Below, one piece after another: positions 1 through 5,739 of a DNA stretch of 7,092 bases; within the stretch, counting starts at the first letter, position 1; the number at the start of each line of letters is the position of its first letter. Origin of the DNA: Myxococcales bacterium (GTDB lineage Bacteria; Myxococcota; Polyangia; Polyangiales; Polyangiaceae). Location of the stretch: contig JAGQIY010000270.1 in NCBI GenBank assembly GCA_020430865.1, positions 1-7,092 on the forward strand, in the 5' to 3' direction. The notes under the pieces are model-generated. The model searched no databases, was not told the DNA's origin, and was given only the letters and a program-made list of their open reading frames with translations. The position numbers and the translations under genes were made by a program.

Positions 1-247
1 CGAGGGGGAGGAAGGCGACTTCGCGGTGCTGGCGGTGTTGTGCGCGCGCTCGGGTCTCCCGGCGACCGTCAACCTGCTCGCCCCCATCGTGATCAACGCC
101 GCGACCCGCACCGGCGGTCAGGTGTTCCTGGATGGTTCGCGCTTCACCACGCGCGAGCTGTTCGTGATGCCCACGTCTGCCGGCGAAGCCGCGTCGGACG
201 AGACCCAAGACGACACGTCGGAGATCGCTGAGGCCGCTACGCCCTGA
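1..247 (+). CDS. fliW: Flagellar assembly factor FliW, C-terminal part (5' end outside window)
   Basis: The frame is open from base 2 to the TGA at 245-247 and encodes 81 residues of a C-terminus; the start lies upstream of the window. The stretch VNLLAPIVINAATRTGGQV followed by a short strand and TTRELF is the characteristic end of FliW, where the family shows VNL-APIVIN-TR-G-Q. In the family, FliW is a small cytoplasmic protein that binds flagellin and antagonises the translational repressor CsrA, so that flagellin synthesis follows filament assembly. After the conserved end there is a tail of about 25 residues rich in D, E, A and T, longer than in the Bacillus-type protein. csrA is often adjacent to fliW but is not downstream here; it could lie upstream. 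The identification is firm from the signature motif. The role in this organism is inferred from the family. Confidence 0.87.
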   Translation, partial: EGEEGDFAVLAVLCARSGLPATVNLLAPIVINAATRTGGQVFLDGSRFTTRELFVMPTSAGEAASDETQDDTSEIAEAATP

Positions 248-300
248 AGCCCTCACTCCGCCGTGGAGCCAGTCGCCACGGTGTATCGAGCCGAGCGACG

Positions 301-343
301 AACGCGCCCTCTCGCCCATCCAGCGAGGGGGCGCTGGCGCGTT
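301..343 (+). terminator. Possible terminator hairpin after fliW
   Basis: Bases 304-315 pair with 323-334 to give a 12-bp GC-rich stem with one G-T wobble and a 7-base loop. An alternative uses an outer perfect 8-bp stem, 301-308 with 336-343, over the same inner pairs. The structure ends in GTTTG, so there is no proper T tract, and the call rests on stem strength and position between fliW and greB. A second, weaker hairpin (CCGTGG 261-266 with CCACGG 276-281, 9-base loop) lies closer to the fliW stop. If it works as a terminator, greB has its own promoter or is read through. Confidence 0.4.
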
Positions 344-376
344 TGTGGGCTGGACTTCCGGCCCGGATTGGATGAC

Positions 377-383
377 GAGGAGG
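377..383 (+). promoter_or_regulatory. Ribosome binding site of greB (short spacing)
   Basis: A strong GAGGAGG lies only two bases before the GTG at 386. This is closer than usual, but the GTG start is fixed independently by the alignment of the catalytic residues with GreB. An in-frame TTG at 368 has no comparable site. Confidence 0.5.
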
Positions 384-385
384 CC

Positions 386-856
386 GTGCCGACGTACTAC
401 CTCACGCCAGCCGGAGCGAAGAAGATCGCTGACGAGCTGAACCGTCTGATGCACCTCGATCGCCCCAAGATCGTGCAGGAGGTCAGCGACGCGGCGGCTC
501 AAGGCGATCGCTCCGAGAACGCCGAGTACATCTACGGTAAGAAGAAGCTACGAGAGATCGACCGGCGAGTCCGCTTCCTGAGGAAGCGCCTCGACAACTG
601 CGAGGTCGTGGAGACGTCTGGGGCCATGCTCGACAGCGTGCGCTTCGGCGCCACGGTGAAGGTCGAGGACGAGGAGGGGGAGGAGCGGTCCTACACCTTG
701 GTGGGCCCCGACGAGTCGGAGCCTGGCACGGGCTACATCAGCTTTCAGTCTCCCATCGGTCGTGCGCTCCTGAAGAAGAAGGTGGGAGACACGGTCGTGG
801 TGCAGCGACCTGCGGGTGAGCTCGAGCTGACAATCGTGGAGATCCGCTACGACTGA
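386..856 (+). CDS. greB: Transcript cleavage / elongation factor GreB
   Basis: The 156-residue product is the same size as Escherichia coli GreB (158). Gre factors insert a coiled-coil finger into the secondary channel of RNA polymerase and stimulate cleavage of backtracked RNA. The N-terminal coiled coil carries GDRSENAEY, with acidic tip residues D41 and E44 at the same numbers as the catalytic pair of E. coli GreB. It is followed by YGKKKLREIDRRVRFLRKR, which is GreB-type; GreA differs here. The C-terminal FKBP-like domain includes YISFQSPIGRALLKKKVGD. I chose the GTG at 386 because the open frame upstream (from 263) encodes unrelated residues, runs through the hairpin at 301-343, and would spoil the alignment. 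A GAGGAGG sits just before this start. The gene converges on the DUF2071 gene with a 25-base gap. The weak point is the start codon, since TTG 368 is possible; the family call is firm. Confidence 0.93.
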   Translation: MPTYYLTPAGAKKIADELNRLMHLDRPKIVQEVSDAAAQGDRSENAEYIYGKKKLREIDRRVRFLRKRLDNCEVVETSGAMLDSVRFGATVKVEDEEGEERSYTLVGPDESEPGTGYISFQSPIGRALLKKKVGDTVVVQRPAGELELTIVEIRYD

Positions 857-881
857 TGGGACCAAGAGACGAGGTTCGTCG

Positions 882-1631
882 TCAGGACGCTCCGAACTCC
901 ACCTCGGGCGCGGTCACTTGGAGGTCGTCTAGCGCTCGCCAGTTGTGCTTGGCGTTGCGCATGAGCAGCGCGTGGTCGAGTTCGATGCTACCGTGTGGAA
1001 ACAGGACAGGATCGTCGTAGAGAGTCGACGCGGCGCGCTCGACGTCGAGGGACTCCGTTTGCCAGTCGTGGACATCGAGACACAGGCCGTCCAGGCGTCC
1101 TGAGGCCCTGGTCACCGAGTAGCCGTTGCACCCCGCGCGGAAGAAGTCGGAAGCCGCTGCCAGGGAAGGAAAGCAGGAGTCTGCGGGCCACTGGTCGCTG
1201 GGTCGGCCCGCGACCTCGACACGCACGGCACCCTTGGAGGTCATGTCGATCCGCACGTGGTCCCTCGAATCGGTCACGGTGAACTTCGCGAGGTGGTGCG
1301 CGCCGGGAAACAGCCGCCCACCCGCCCAGTGATTCATGCGGGAGCTGGTGTCTCGACGAAAGATGTAGACCGCTGGCTTTCCGTCCAGGCTCACGGCGAC
1401 GCGATGGGCGGCGTTTTCGCTGGACATGGCCAGAGCCGGGGGCAGCGATACGTCCAGGCACGAAGGGCGCAGCTGCTCGAGGCGAATCAGACAGACGCCC
1501 GCCACGCCGTAGCCGCCCATCAGCAGAGGCTCCATGGGCGACGGCAACAAGCGGCGCAGTACACACGGATCCACTCGGTAGTTGAGCAGGATGCGCCGCG
1601 CGATCAGTCCCTCGAGCTCTGGGATCTTCAT
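882..1631 (-). CDS. DUF2071 family protein (YqjF-like), function unknown
   Basis: The 249-residue product opens with MKIPELEGLIARRILLNYRV and continues DPCVLRRLLPSPMEPLLMGG and GVCLIRLEQLRP. This is the pattern of DUF2071 proteins (R-I-L-NYRVDP-V-L-LLP, then G-C-IRL--LRP). Further family-like parts are SSENAAHRVAV, and PAVYIFRRDTSSRMNHWAGG followed by RLFPGAH. From memory, the family resembles acetoacetate decarboxylase in fold, but no reaction is established, so I assign none. There is no signal peptide or membrane segment, so it is probably cytoplasmic. The ATG at 1629-1631 was chosen because homology begins there. The open frame reaches 1724, but the extra 31 residues are S/T/G-rich and unlike the family. 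The base string GAAGGG abuts the ATG, so the ribosome site is poor. It diverges from the dehydrogenase gene (154-base gap), which allows shared regulation but does not prove it. Confidence 0.75.
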   Translation of the reverse strand: MKIPELEGLIARRILLNYRVDPCVLRRLLPSPMEPLLMGGYGVAGVCLIRLEQLRPSCLDVSLPPALAMSSENAAHRVAVSLDGKPAVYIFRRDTSSRMNHWAGGRLFPGAHHLAKFTVTDSRDHVRIDMTSKGAVRVEVAGRPSDQWPADSCFPSLAAASDFFRAGCNGYSVTRASGRLDGLCLDVHDWQTESLDVERAASTLYDDPVLFPHGSIELDHALLMRNAKHNWRALDDLQVTAPEVEFGAS

Positions 1632-1690
1632 CCCTTCGGTATGCCCTACCGGGGCAGTGCCTCCAAAGCCTTCCTCGAATCTCGCTCCAG

Positions 1691-1714
1691 TCGAGCTGGG
1701 AGTTGAGCTGGGAC
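1691..1714. repeat. Tandem 12-bp direct repeat in divergent promoter region
   Basis: Two adjacent 12-base units, TCGAGCTGGGAG (1691-1702) and TTGAGCTGGGAC (1703-1714), match at 10 of 12 positions. They lie in the 154-base gap between the divergent DUF2071 and dehydrogenase genes, about 70 bases before the dehydrogenase start. Two half-sites roughly one helical turn apart would suit a regulator binding on one face of the DNA, but no known operator is recognised. The rest of the gap shows no convincing promoter hexamers. Confidence 0.45.
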
Positions 1715-1785
1715 GCGTCTGCAATTACCGTCCGGCCGTCCAGATTTCGCGTGGAGAACGAGTCCGCGCACACCGAGGAGAAGAC

Positions 1786-2685
1786 ATGGCTGACATCCGA
1801 TTCGACAACCGCGTGGCAATCGTAACTGGCGCTGGAGGAGGCTTGGGCCGCAGTCACGCGATGCTGCTCGCCAGTCGCGGGGCGAAGGTGGTGGTGAACG
1901 ACCTCGGCGGTTCGTTCGATGGCACCGGCTCGGGTCACAACATGGCCGACAAGGTCGTGGACGAAATCAAGGCAGCGGGCGGAGAAGCCGTCGCGAGCTA
2001 CGATGGCGTGGACACCTTCGAAGGCGCGGAGAAGATCGTCGCGAAGGCGAAGGAAGCGTTCGGCAAGGTCGACATCGTGATCAACAACGCCGGCATCCTG
2101 CGCGACGTGTCGTTCGTGAAGATGACCCTGGAAGACTGGGACAAGGTGTTGAAGGTGCACCTGACCGGCACCATGAACGTGACCAAGGCCGCCTGGGGTC
2201 TCTTGCGCGACAACAAGTACGGTCGCGTGGTCAACACCACCAGCGCCGCGGGCCTGTACGGCAACTTCGGCCAGGCGAACTACAGCGCGGCAAAGCTCGG
2301 TATCGTGGGGCTAGGTAACACGCTAGCGCTCGAAGGCGCCAAGTACGACATCAAGGTCAACACCATCGCGCCCATCGCCAAGAGTCGTATGACCGAGACC
2401 GTGATGCCGCCGAACGTGCTCGAGAAGTTGCTGCCCGAGTACGTCTCGCCCCTCGTCGCGTACCTGGCCTCCGAGGGCTGCTCGAGCACCGGTGAGACCT
2501 ACGCGGTGGGCGGCGGCTACATCAGCCGCGTGGCCATCGTCGAGGCGGCCGGCGTGAGTCTGAAGCAGCACGGTCCGGAGGATGTGGCCGGTGCCTGGGA
2601 GAAGATCAACGATCTGTCCGAGGCCAAGCCCTTCGAGAACGCGATGCTCGCCGCAGGTCAGGCGATGAAGCACGTGATGGGCTGA
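1786..2685 (+). CDS. Short-chain dehydrogenase, MFE-2-type (3R)-hydroxyacyl-CoA dehydrogenase
   Basis: The 299-residue product is a classical-fold SDR. It shows the nucleotide-binding TGAGGGLG (14-21), D39 at the end of strand 2 (in NDLGG), which favours NAD(H) over NADP(H), NNAG at 100-103, and catalytic S153, Y166 and K170 (YSAAK). Several stretches agree closely with the dehydrogenase domain of peroxisomal multifunctional enzyme type 2 (HSD17B4): VVVNDLGG, NNAGILRD, YGNFGQANYSAAKLG, SRMTETVMP and PEYVSPLVAYL. That domain oxidises (3R)-hydroxyacyl-CoA to 3-ketoacyl-CoA in fatty-acid beta-oxidation. Here it stands alone, with no MaoC-type hydratase or SCP2 domain after it. The start is well supported: GAGGAG at 1775-1780, five bases before the ATG. 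A strong terminator follows the stop, so it appears to be transcribed alone or as the last gene of its unit. The family is certain; the exact acyl or other substrate is inferred. Confidence 0.92.
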   Translation: MADIRFDNRVAIVTGAGGGLGRSHAMLLASRGAKVVVNDLGGSFDGTGSGHNMADKVVDEIKAAGGEAVASYDGVDTFEGAEKIVAKAKEAFGKVDIVINNAGILRDVSFVKMTLEDWDKVLKVHLTGTMNVTKAAWGLLRDNKYGRVVNTTSAAGLYGNFGQANYSAAKLGIVGLGNTLALEGAKYDIKVNTIAPIAKSRMTETVMPPNVLEKLLPEYVSPLVAYLASEGCSSTGETYAVGGGYISRVAIVEAAGVSLKQHGPEDVAGAWEKINDLSEAKPFENAMLAAGQAMKHVMG

Positions 2686-2708
2686 GCGCTCCCCGACTGG
2701 CGCGAGAG

Positions 2709-2740
2709 GGCGGCTTCCCGGCGGGAAGTCGCCTTTTTTC
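2709..2740 (+). terminator. Intrinsic terminator after the dehydrogenase
   Basis: An 11-bp stem (2709-2719 with 2723-2733, one G-T wobble, 3-base loop GGC) is followed directly by six T residues at 2734-2739. It begins 24 bases after the stop codon. This is a textbook Rho-independent terminator and the clearest regulatory element in the window. Confidence 0.93.
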
Positions 2741-2798
2741 TTGAGCCAGAGGCGGCGACTCCGCCTGCGGCATCGGGGCGTTTGCGCGACTCTCGGCG

Positions 2799-2816
2799 TG
2801 GCTCTAAAAGCCAGGA
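2799..2816 (+). promoter_or_regulatory. Small hairpin overlapping the ribosome site of the hydrolase gene
   Basis: TGGCT (2799-2803) pairs perfectly with AGCCA (2809-2813) around the loop CTAAA. The last stem base is the first base of AGGA (2813-2816), the only ribosome-site-like string before the ATG at 2820. The stem is short and could be chance. Upstream, AGGCGG (2750-2755) pairs with CCGCCT (2761-2766), so the leader is structured overall. Confidence 0.25.
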
Positions 2817-2819
2817 TTG

Positions 2820-4124
2820 ATGAGCGATCCCGAGCACCAGGCGAACGATGCCCCAGCGGCCAGCGATGTGGCGGCGCCTCAGCCGCTCCCCATGCACGCG
2901 GAAGCTGACGCGGCTCGGAAGGGCCGTCGCGTGCTGTTGCTCGCGGCGCTGCTCGTCGGTGTGCCGGGCTTGATCATCGTCGTGCTGACGCTGACCAGCC
3001 TCGAAGCGACCGATCTCCAGGCGCTGCAGGGGCGCTACGAGCCGTTCGATGTCGCTACCCGCAAGCCGCCGCCTGCCGGAACCTGTGGCCTGAACCAGCG
3101 CAAGGTGGGCGAGAAGTGCGAGACCCTCGCGCTGACGGAGCTCAAGACCGAAGAGGTCAAGTATCCCTCTTCGATCGCCGAGAAGGGCGTCCCCGAGCTG
3201 GCCGGGACGCTGACGTTGCCGCAGGGAATTAGCGGTAAGCGCCCCGCCGTGTTGCTCGTGCACGGCAGCGGACCGGCGGATCGCCACATGCAGGTGCCTG
3301 GCGATCTGATCCGCAAGCTCGGACAGGACTTCCCGGTGTTCGATGTGCTGGCGGACTGGTTCGCGCGCCAGGGCTTCGTCGTCCTCGCCTACGACAAGCG
3401 CAGCTGCGGCCGCTGCTACGGCGCCAGCAGCTTCGACCCCCAGCGCTTCAGCTTCCAGGACTTCGAGACCGATGCAGAGGACGGCTTGAAATACCTGAAG
3501 AGCCGCCCCGAGGTGGAACCCGATGCGCTGGTCGTGCTCGGTGCGAGCCAGGGCGGCGGGCTCGCGCCGTTCATCGCCAATCGCACGCCGGGCGTGGTCG
3601 CGGTGATCAGCCTCTCAGGGCTCTTCGAGAGCTTCTCCAAGGCCATGACCGACCAGCTGCAGCGCATCTCGGATATCCGCGAGGAACAGTGGGACTACTT
3701 CGGTCCACTCAACGTGTTCTTCCAGAAGTCCAAGCTCCAGGACTGCTTCGACAGGCTCAGCGGTCCGAAGTATCAGCCGGAGCAGGTCTGCATCGGTGGC
3801 GGCGTCACGCAGAAGGCGCTGAAGGAGTACAGCGAGCGGAGTGCTCTCGGAGTGGAGGAGCTGAAGAAGCTGCGCGTTCCGCTGTTCCTCTCTCAAGGTA
3901 CGCTCGACCGCAACGTCAGTCCGGAGCTGTTCGAGCGGCTGAAGACCGAACTGGCGGGTCGGGACGCCGAGCTGCACTTCATCGCTGGCATGGACCACAG
4001 CCAGACGCAGGCGCTGCCAGCGGCCCCGAAGGTCGCGCTGCACCCCAGGCTGCTCGAGACGCTGCGGCACTTCCTGTCCACCATTCCAATGCCGTCGGGA
4101 AACTCGGCGACAAGCGGAGACTGA
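2820..4124 (+). CDS. Membrane-anchored alpha/beta hydrolase (serine esterase/peptidase-like)
   Basis: The 434-residue product has a short polar N-terminus, a cluster RKGRR at 33-37 and one hydrophobic segment at about 38-61. By the positive-inside rule it should be anchored in the inner membrane with the catalytic domain outside the cytoplasm. The domain from about residue 120 is an alpha/beta hydrolase: LAGTLTLP, an oxyanion-hole motif LLVHGSGPADR, YDKR, nucleophile elbow GASQGG (S243), acid D363 in GTLDRN, and histidine H393 in GMDHSQ. Spacing and order fit a complete Ser-Asp-His triad. All six cysteines fall in close pairs (89/100, 196/199, 309/324), which suggests disulfides. The substrate cannot be told; related proteins are annotated as esterases, lipases or S9-type peptidases. 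The ATG at 2820 is preferred over a TTG one codon earlier; AGGA precedes it closely. The upstream terminator implies its own promoter. Confidence 0.85.
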   Translation: MSDPEHQANDAPAASDVAAPQPLPMHAEADAARKGRRVLLLAALLVGVPGLIIVVLTLTSLEATDLQALQGRYEPFDVATRKPPPAGTCGLNQRKVGEKCETLALTELKTEEVKYPSSIAEKGVPELAGTLTLPQGISGKRPAVLLVHGSGPADRHMQVPGDLIRKLGQDFPVFDVLADWFARQGFVVLAYDKRSCGRCYGASSFDPQRFSFQDFETDAEDGLKYLKSRPEVEPDALVVLGASQGGGLAPFIANRTPGVVAVISLSGLFESFSKAMTDQLQRISDIREEQWDYFGPLNVFFQKSKLQDCFDRLSGPKYQPEQVCIGGGVTQKALKEYSERSALGVEELKKLRVPLFLSQGTLDRNVSPELFERLKTELAGRDAELHFIAGMDHSQTQALPAAPKVALHPRLLETLRHFLSTIPMPSGNSATSGD

Positions 4125-4136
4125 CGGCTCAGTCTC
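4117..4136. terminator. Perfect hairpin spanning two convergent stop codons
   Basis: GAGACTGA (4117-4124) and TCAGTCTC (4129-4136) form a perfect 8-bp stem with loop CGGC. The left arm ends with the TGA of the hydrolase gene and the right arm begins with the TCA that is the reverse-strand TGA of the L,D-transpeptidase-like gene. No T tract follows on either side, so action as a bidirectional terminator is only a possibility. Confidence 0.35.
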
Positions 4137-5070
4137 GACGCGCCTCTGGTTCCGGCAGCTGAGCGAGCACCGCTCCAGGGCTCAGCCACCTCGCCACATC
4201 CAGAAGCGGCTCTCGCGCCATCGCGGTGCAGCCGACGGTGGGGCGGATTACCTTCGGCTCGTCCTGCCACGAGCGCCAGGTATGCAGGAAGATGCAGCTC
4301 CCCGCGCCAGGTTCGTGCGCGGCGTTGTGCTCGACTAGGACGATGACCTCGTATAGCGGGTCGCTGCGCTGCAGCTTCTCGGCGCTGTTCCAGTCACTCT
4401 CGACCCTTGCCGCGTCCAAGAGCTCGCCGTAGTGCTTCGACCGCACGTCGTCGACGCAGCGCCAGCTGGCGCCCACCGGTGTGTGCTCGAGGTGGGTCTC
4501 GAGCTTGGCGCCCGGGCCATGGCCATAGCTTCGGTTCAACGAGAAGAGCCCCGCCGGCGCCTTGCCATCACCTTCTCGCTTCCTGGGGCCGCTCGTCTCT
4601 GGACCATGCAGACCCTCGCCCCAGCCCAGGCCGTGCCTGCCGAGCACGACCCTCACTTCTTCGCCCACTCGTTGCCATGCGGAATTCGTGAGGGCGAAGC
4701 GCGTGAGCGTGCCGTCCGTCGCTTCCCAGTCGTGGCTGGTCACGACCACGAGCTGCTTCGTTTCTGCGGGGAGCTGACTCATCCAGTGCGCTCCGAGTGG
4801 TGCAGGCTCTGCTCGCGTCGGTTTGGCTGTCGACGGGGTCGGGGGTGAGGCGCTCTGGGTGGGCGCTGCGTTCGTCGCGGCTGGCGGTTGGCTCGCTGCG
4901 CTGTGGGGCGGCTCGGTGGAGCCGTTGGCGCTCCGGGGCCCATCGCAGCCCAGGCCAAGCAAGGCAGCTGCAAGGCAACTCACCCCCACCTGCCACGCGC
5001 GCCTCGATGCCGTCTCCGGCTCCGAGGGGCGCCGATTCAGCGCGCTTCCTGACCGGGGACGCGTCGCCAT
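4129..5070 (-). CDS. L,D-transpeptidase-like protein (YkuD family, COG3786 type), probable lipoprotein
   Basis: The 313-residue product has an export signal (RR at 23-24, hydrophobic from about 28) leading to C42 in LLGLGC, then a P/A/S/T-rich linker to about residue 100, then a YkuD-like domain. That domain includes VVLGRHGLGWGEG, KREGDGKAPAGLFSL and the catalytic region with H263 (IFLHTWRS) and C281 (TVGCTAM). The H-to-C spacing of 18 suits the family's H...S/T-x-G-C pattern. Classical YkuD enzymes form 3-3 peptidoglycan cross-links or attach proteins to the wall; for this branch the reaction is inferred. The lipobox is imperfect, with G rather than L/V/I at -3, so it may be an ordinary secreted protein. 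The start is the least certain point. No ribosome site precedes the ATG at 5070. The frame stays open to an ATG at 5253, but that would put about 100 residues before the signal peptide. The gene is convergent with the hydrolase, four bases apart. Confidence 0.82.
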   Translation of the reverse strand: MATRPRSGSALNRRPSEPETASRRAWQVGVSCLAAALLGLGCDGPRSANGSTEPPHSAASQPPAATNAAPTQSASPPTPSTAKPTRAEPAPLGAHWMSQLPAETKQLVVVTSHDWEATDGTLTRFALTNSAWQRVGEEVRVVLGRHGLGWGEGLHGPETSGPRKREGDGKAPAGLFSLNRSYGHGPGAKLETHLEHTPVGASWRCVDDVRSKHYGELLDAARVESDWNSAEKLQRSDPLYEVIVLVEHNAAHEPGAGSCIFLHTWRSWQDEPKVIRPTVGCTAMAREPLLDVARWLSPGAVLAQLPEPEARRD

Positions 5071-5184
5071 CACGGGATGCTGCGCCGAGTGATGCGACGC
5101 GGGCAAGCGCTTCTTCGTGCTGTCCGTTGCCCAACCTGCTCGAGCGCCGGCGGCGGCCTGCGCGGCGGATGGTCTGCGCCAGGC

Positions 5185-5254
5185 ACGCAACATGGGGCGC
5201 GCTGTGTCTCGGTAGCCGCGCTGTGTCTCTCGAGCCATGTTGCGTTGCCCCATG
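5185..5254. repeat. 19-bp tandem repeat nested in overlapping inverted repeats
   Basis: Two adjacent 19-base units (5198-5216 and 5217-5235) match at 16 of 19 positions and share an exact CGCGCTGTGTCTC. They are enclosed by a perfect 11-bp inverted repeat, ACGCAACATGG (5185-5195) with CCATGTTGCGT (5235-5245). A second, 8-bp inverted repeat, CATGGGGC (5191-5198) with GCCCCATG (5247-5254), reuses part of the same left arm, so the two pairings exclude each other. The element lies in the 194-base non-coding gap 5071-5264 upstream of the L,D-transpeptidase-like gene and just after the stop of the small lipoprotein gene. It could be an operator or a leader-RNA structure; no known element is recognised. 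Confidence 0.6.
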
Positions 5255-5264
5255 GATACTATGA

Positions 5265-5663
5265 CTAGTCCTTGAAATCACAGCCGTGGAGCAGCGCCGC
5301 GAGCTCCCCCTTCGCCTGGATGAACTCCTTGAAGGTGCCCCGGACGCGCACGAAGCTGTGCACTGGGGTCTGGGCCACCGTGTCCAGGTCGCCTTCGCCG
5401 AAGTAGCACAAGACGAGTCCTGCGGCGGGAGCCGTCGAGTCTCGCAGCACCAGGAGCGGCACGCGGCCCTTGCCGCTCTTCTCCCAGCTGCGGTCGACGA
5501 CCACGCCGTCAAGCTGTAGATCGCGCTCACGATAGCGACTGAAGGCCGCGAGCTGATCCCGACGCGCTTCGTCGAGGAGCGCTCGGGGGGAAAGCTGCTG
5601 AGCGCGGTGACAGCTCACCACGAAGAGCACGGCGACTAGCGCGAGCAGGCAGCGCTGCAGCAT
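5265..5663 (-). CDS. Small lipoprotein with OB-fold-like (tRNA_anti-like) domain
   Basis: The 132-residue product starts MLQRCLLALVAVLFVVSC, a short signal peptide with a good lipobox (V15-V16-S17-C18), so it should be a lipid-anchored envelope protein. The mature part reads LLDEARRDQLAAFSRYRERDLQLDGVVVD, then a strand-rich stretch PLLVLRDS, VLCYFGEG, SFVRVRGTFKEF and a final GCDF. This order (helix with acidic residues, L-GVV, then strands ending in G-C-x) resembles the tRNA_anti-like OB-fold family, whose members are often small exported proteins of unknown role. I give that match moderate weight and assign no ligand. The ATG at 5661-5663 was chosen because it begins a compact signal peptide; GAGG lies one base before it, so the spacing is poor. 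The frame is open to 5762, but the added residues would bury the signal. It diverges from the prenyltransferase gene with a 76-base gap showing no clear promoter. Confidence 0.7.
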   Translation of the reverse strand: MLQRCLLALVAVLFVVSCHRAQQLSPRALLDEARRDQLAAFSRYRERDLQLDGVVVDRSWEKSGKGRVPLLVLRDSTAPAAGLVLCYFGEGDLDTVAQTPVHSFVRVRGTFKEFIQAKGELAALLHGCDFKD

Positions 5664-5727
5664 GCCTCGTGGGTAGCCGAAGCGGGCGCAGGTCACAAGT
5701 GGGGTGCGCCGAGCGTGTCGGGCGAGT

Positions 5728-5732
5728 AGGAG
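5728..5732 (+). promoter_or_regulatory. Ribosome binding site fixing the prenyltransferase start
   Basis: AGGAG lies seven bases before the GTG at 5740. The longer open frame from the GTG at 5704 has no such site and would add R-rich residues, so this site decides the start. Confidence 0.75.
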
Positions 5733-5739
5733 AACCTCG

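Noticed and set aside
868..880. Hairpin GACGA / TCGTC between greB and the DUF2071 gene
   Set aside because: Only five base pairs with a three-base loop and no T tract; too weak to call a terminator.
1703..1731. Promoter-like TTGAGC and TACCGT hexamers upstream of the dehydrogenase
   Set aside because: The -10 match is poor and TTGAGC is part of a direct repeat, so I cannot separate a promoter from chance.
1582..1785. Upstream extension of the dehydrogenase reading frame
   Set aside because: The frame is open, but the ATG at 1786 has a well-spaced GAGGAG and the SDR fold begins within ten residues of it.
988..2160. 390-codon open frame on the minus strand across the DUF2071 and dehydrogenase genes
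   Set aside because: It overlaps two well-supported genes in other frames, spans their divergent promoter region, and its product is low-complexity R/H/L-rich without any recognisable motif.
2782..2808. Promoter-like TTGCGC and TCTAAA upstream of the hydrolase
   Set aside because: The spacer is only 15 bases and the -35 match is weak. It would also place the transcript start almost at the ATG.
4568..5530. 320-codon open frame on the minus strand overlapping the L,D-transpeptidase-like and lipoprotein genes
   Set aside because: It cuts across two genes with signal peptides and motifs in another frame, and its own product is R/S/A-rich with no motif.
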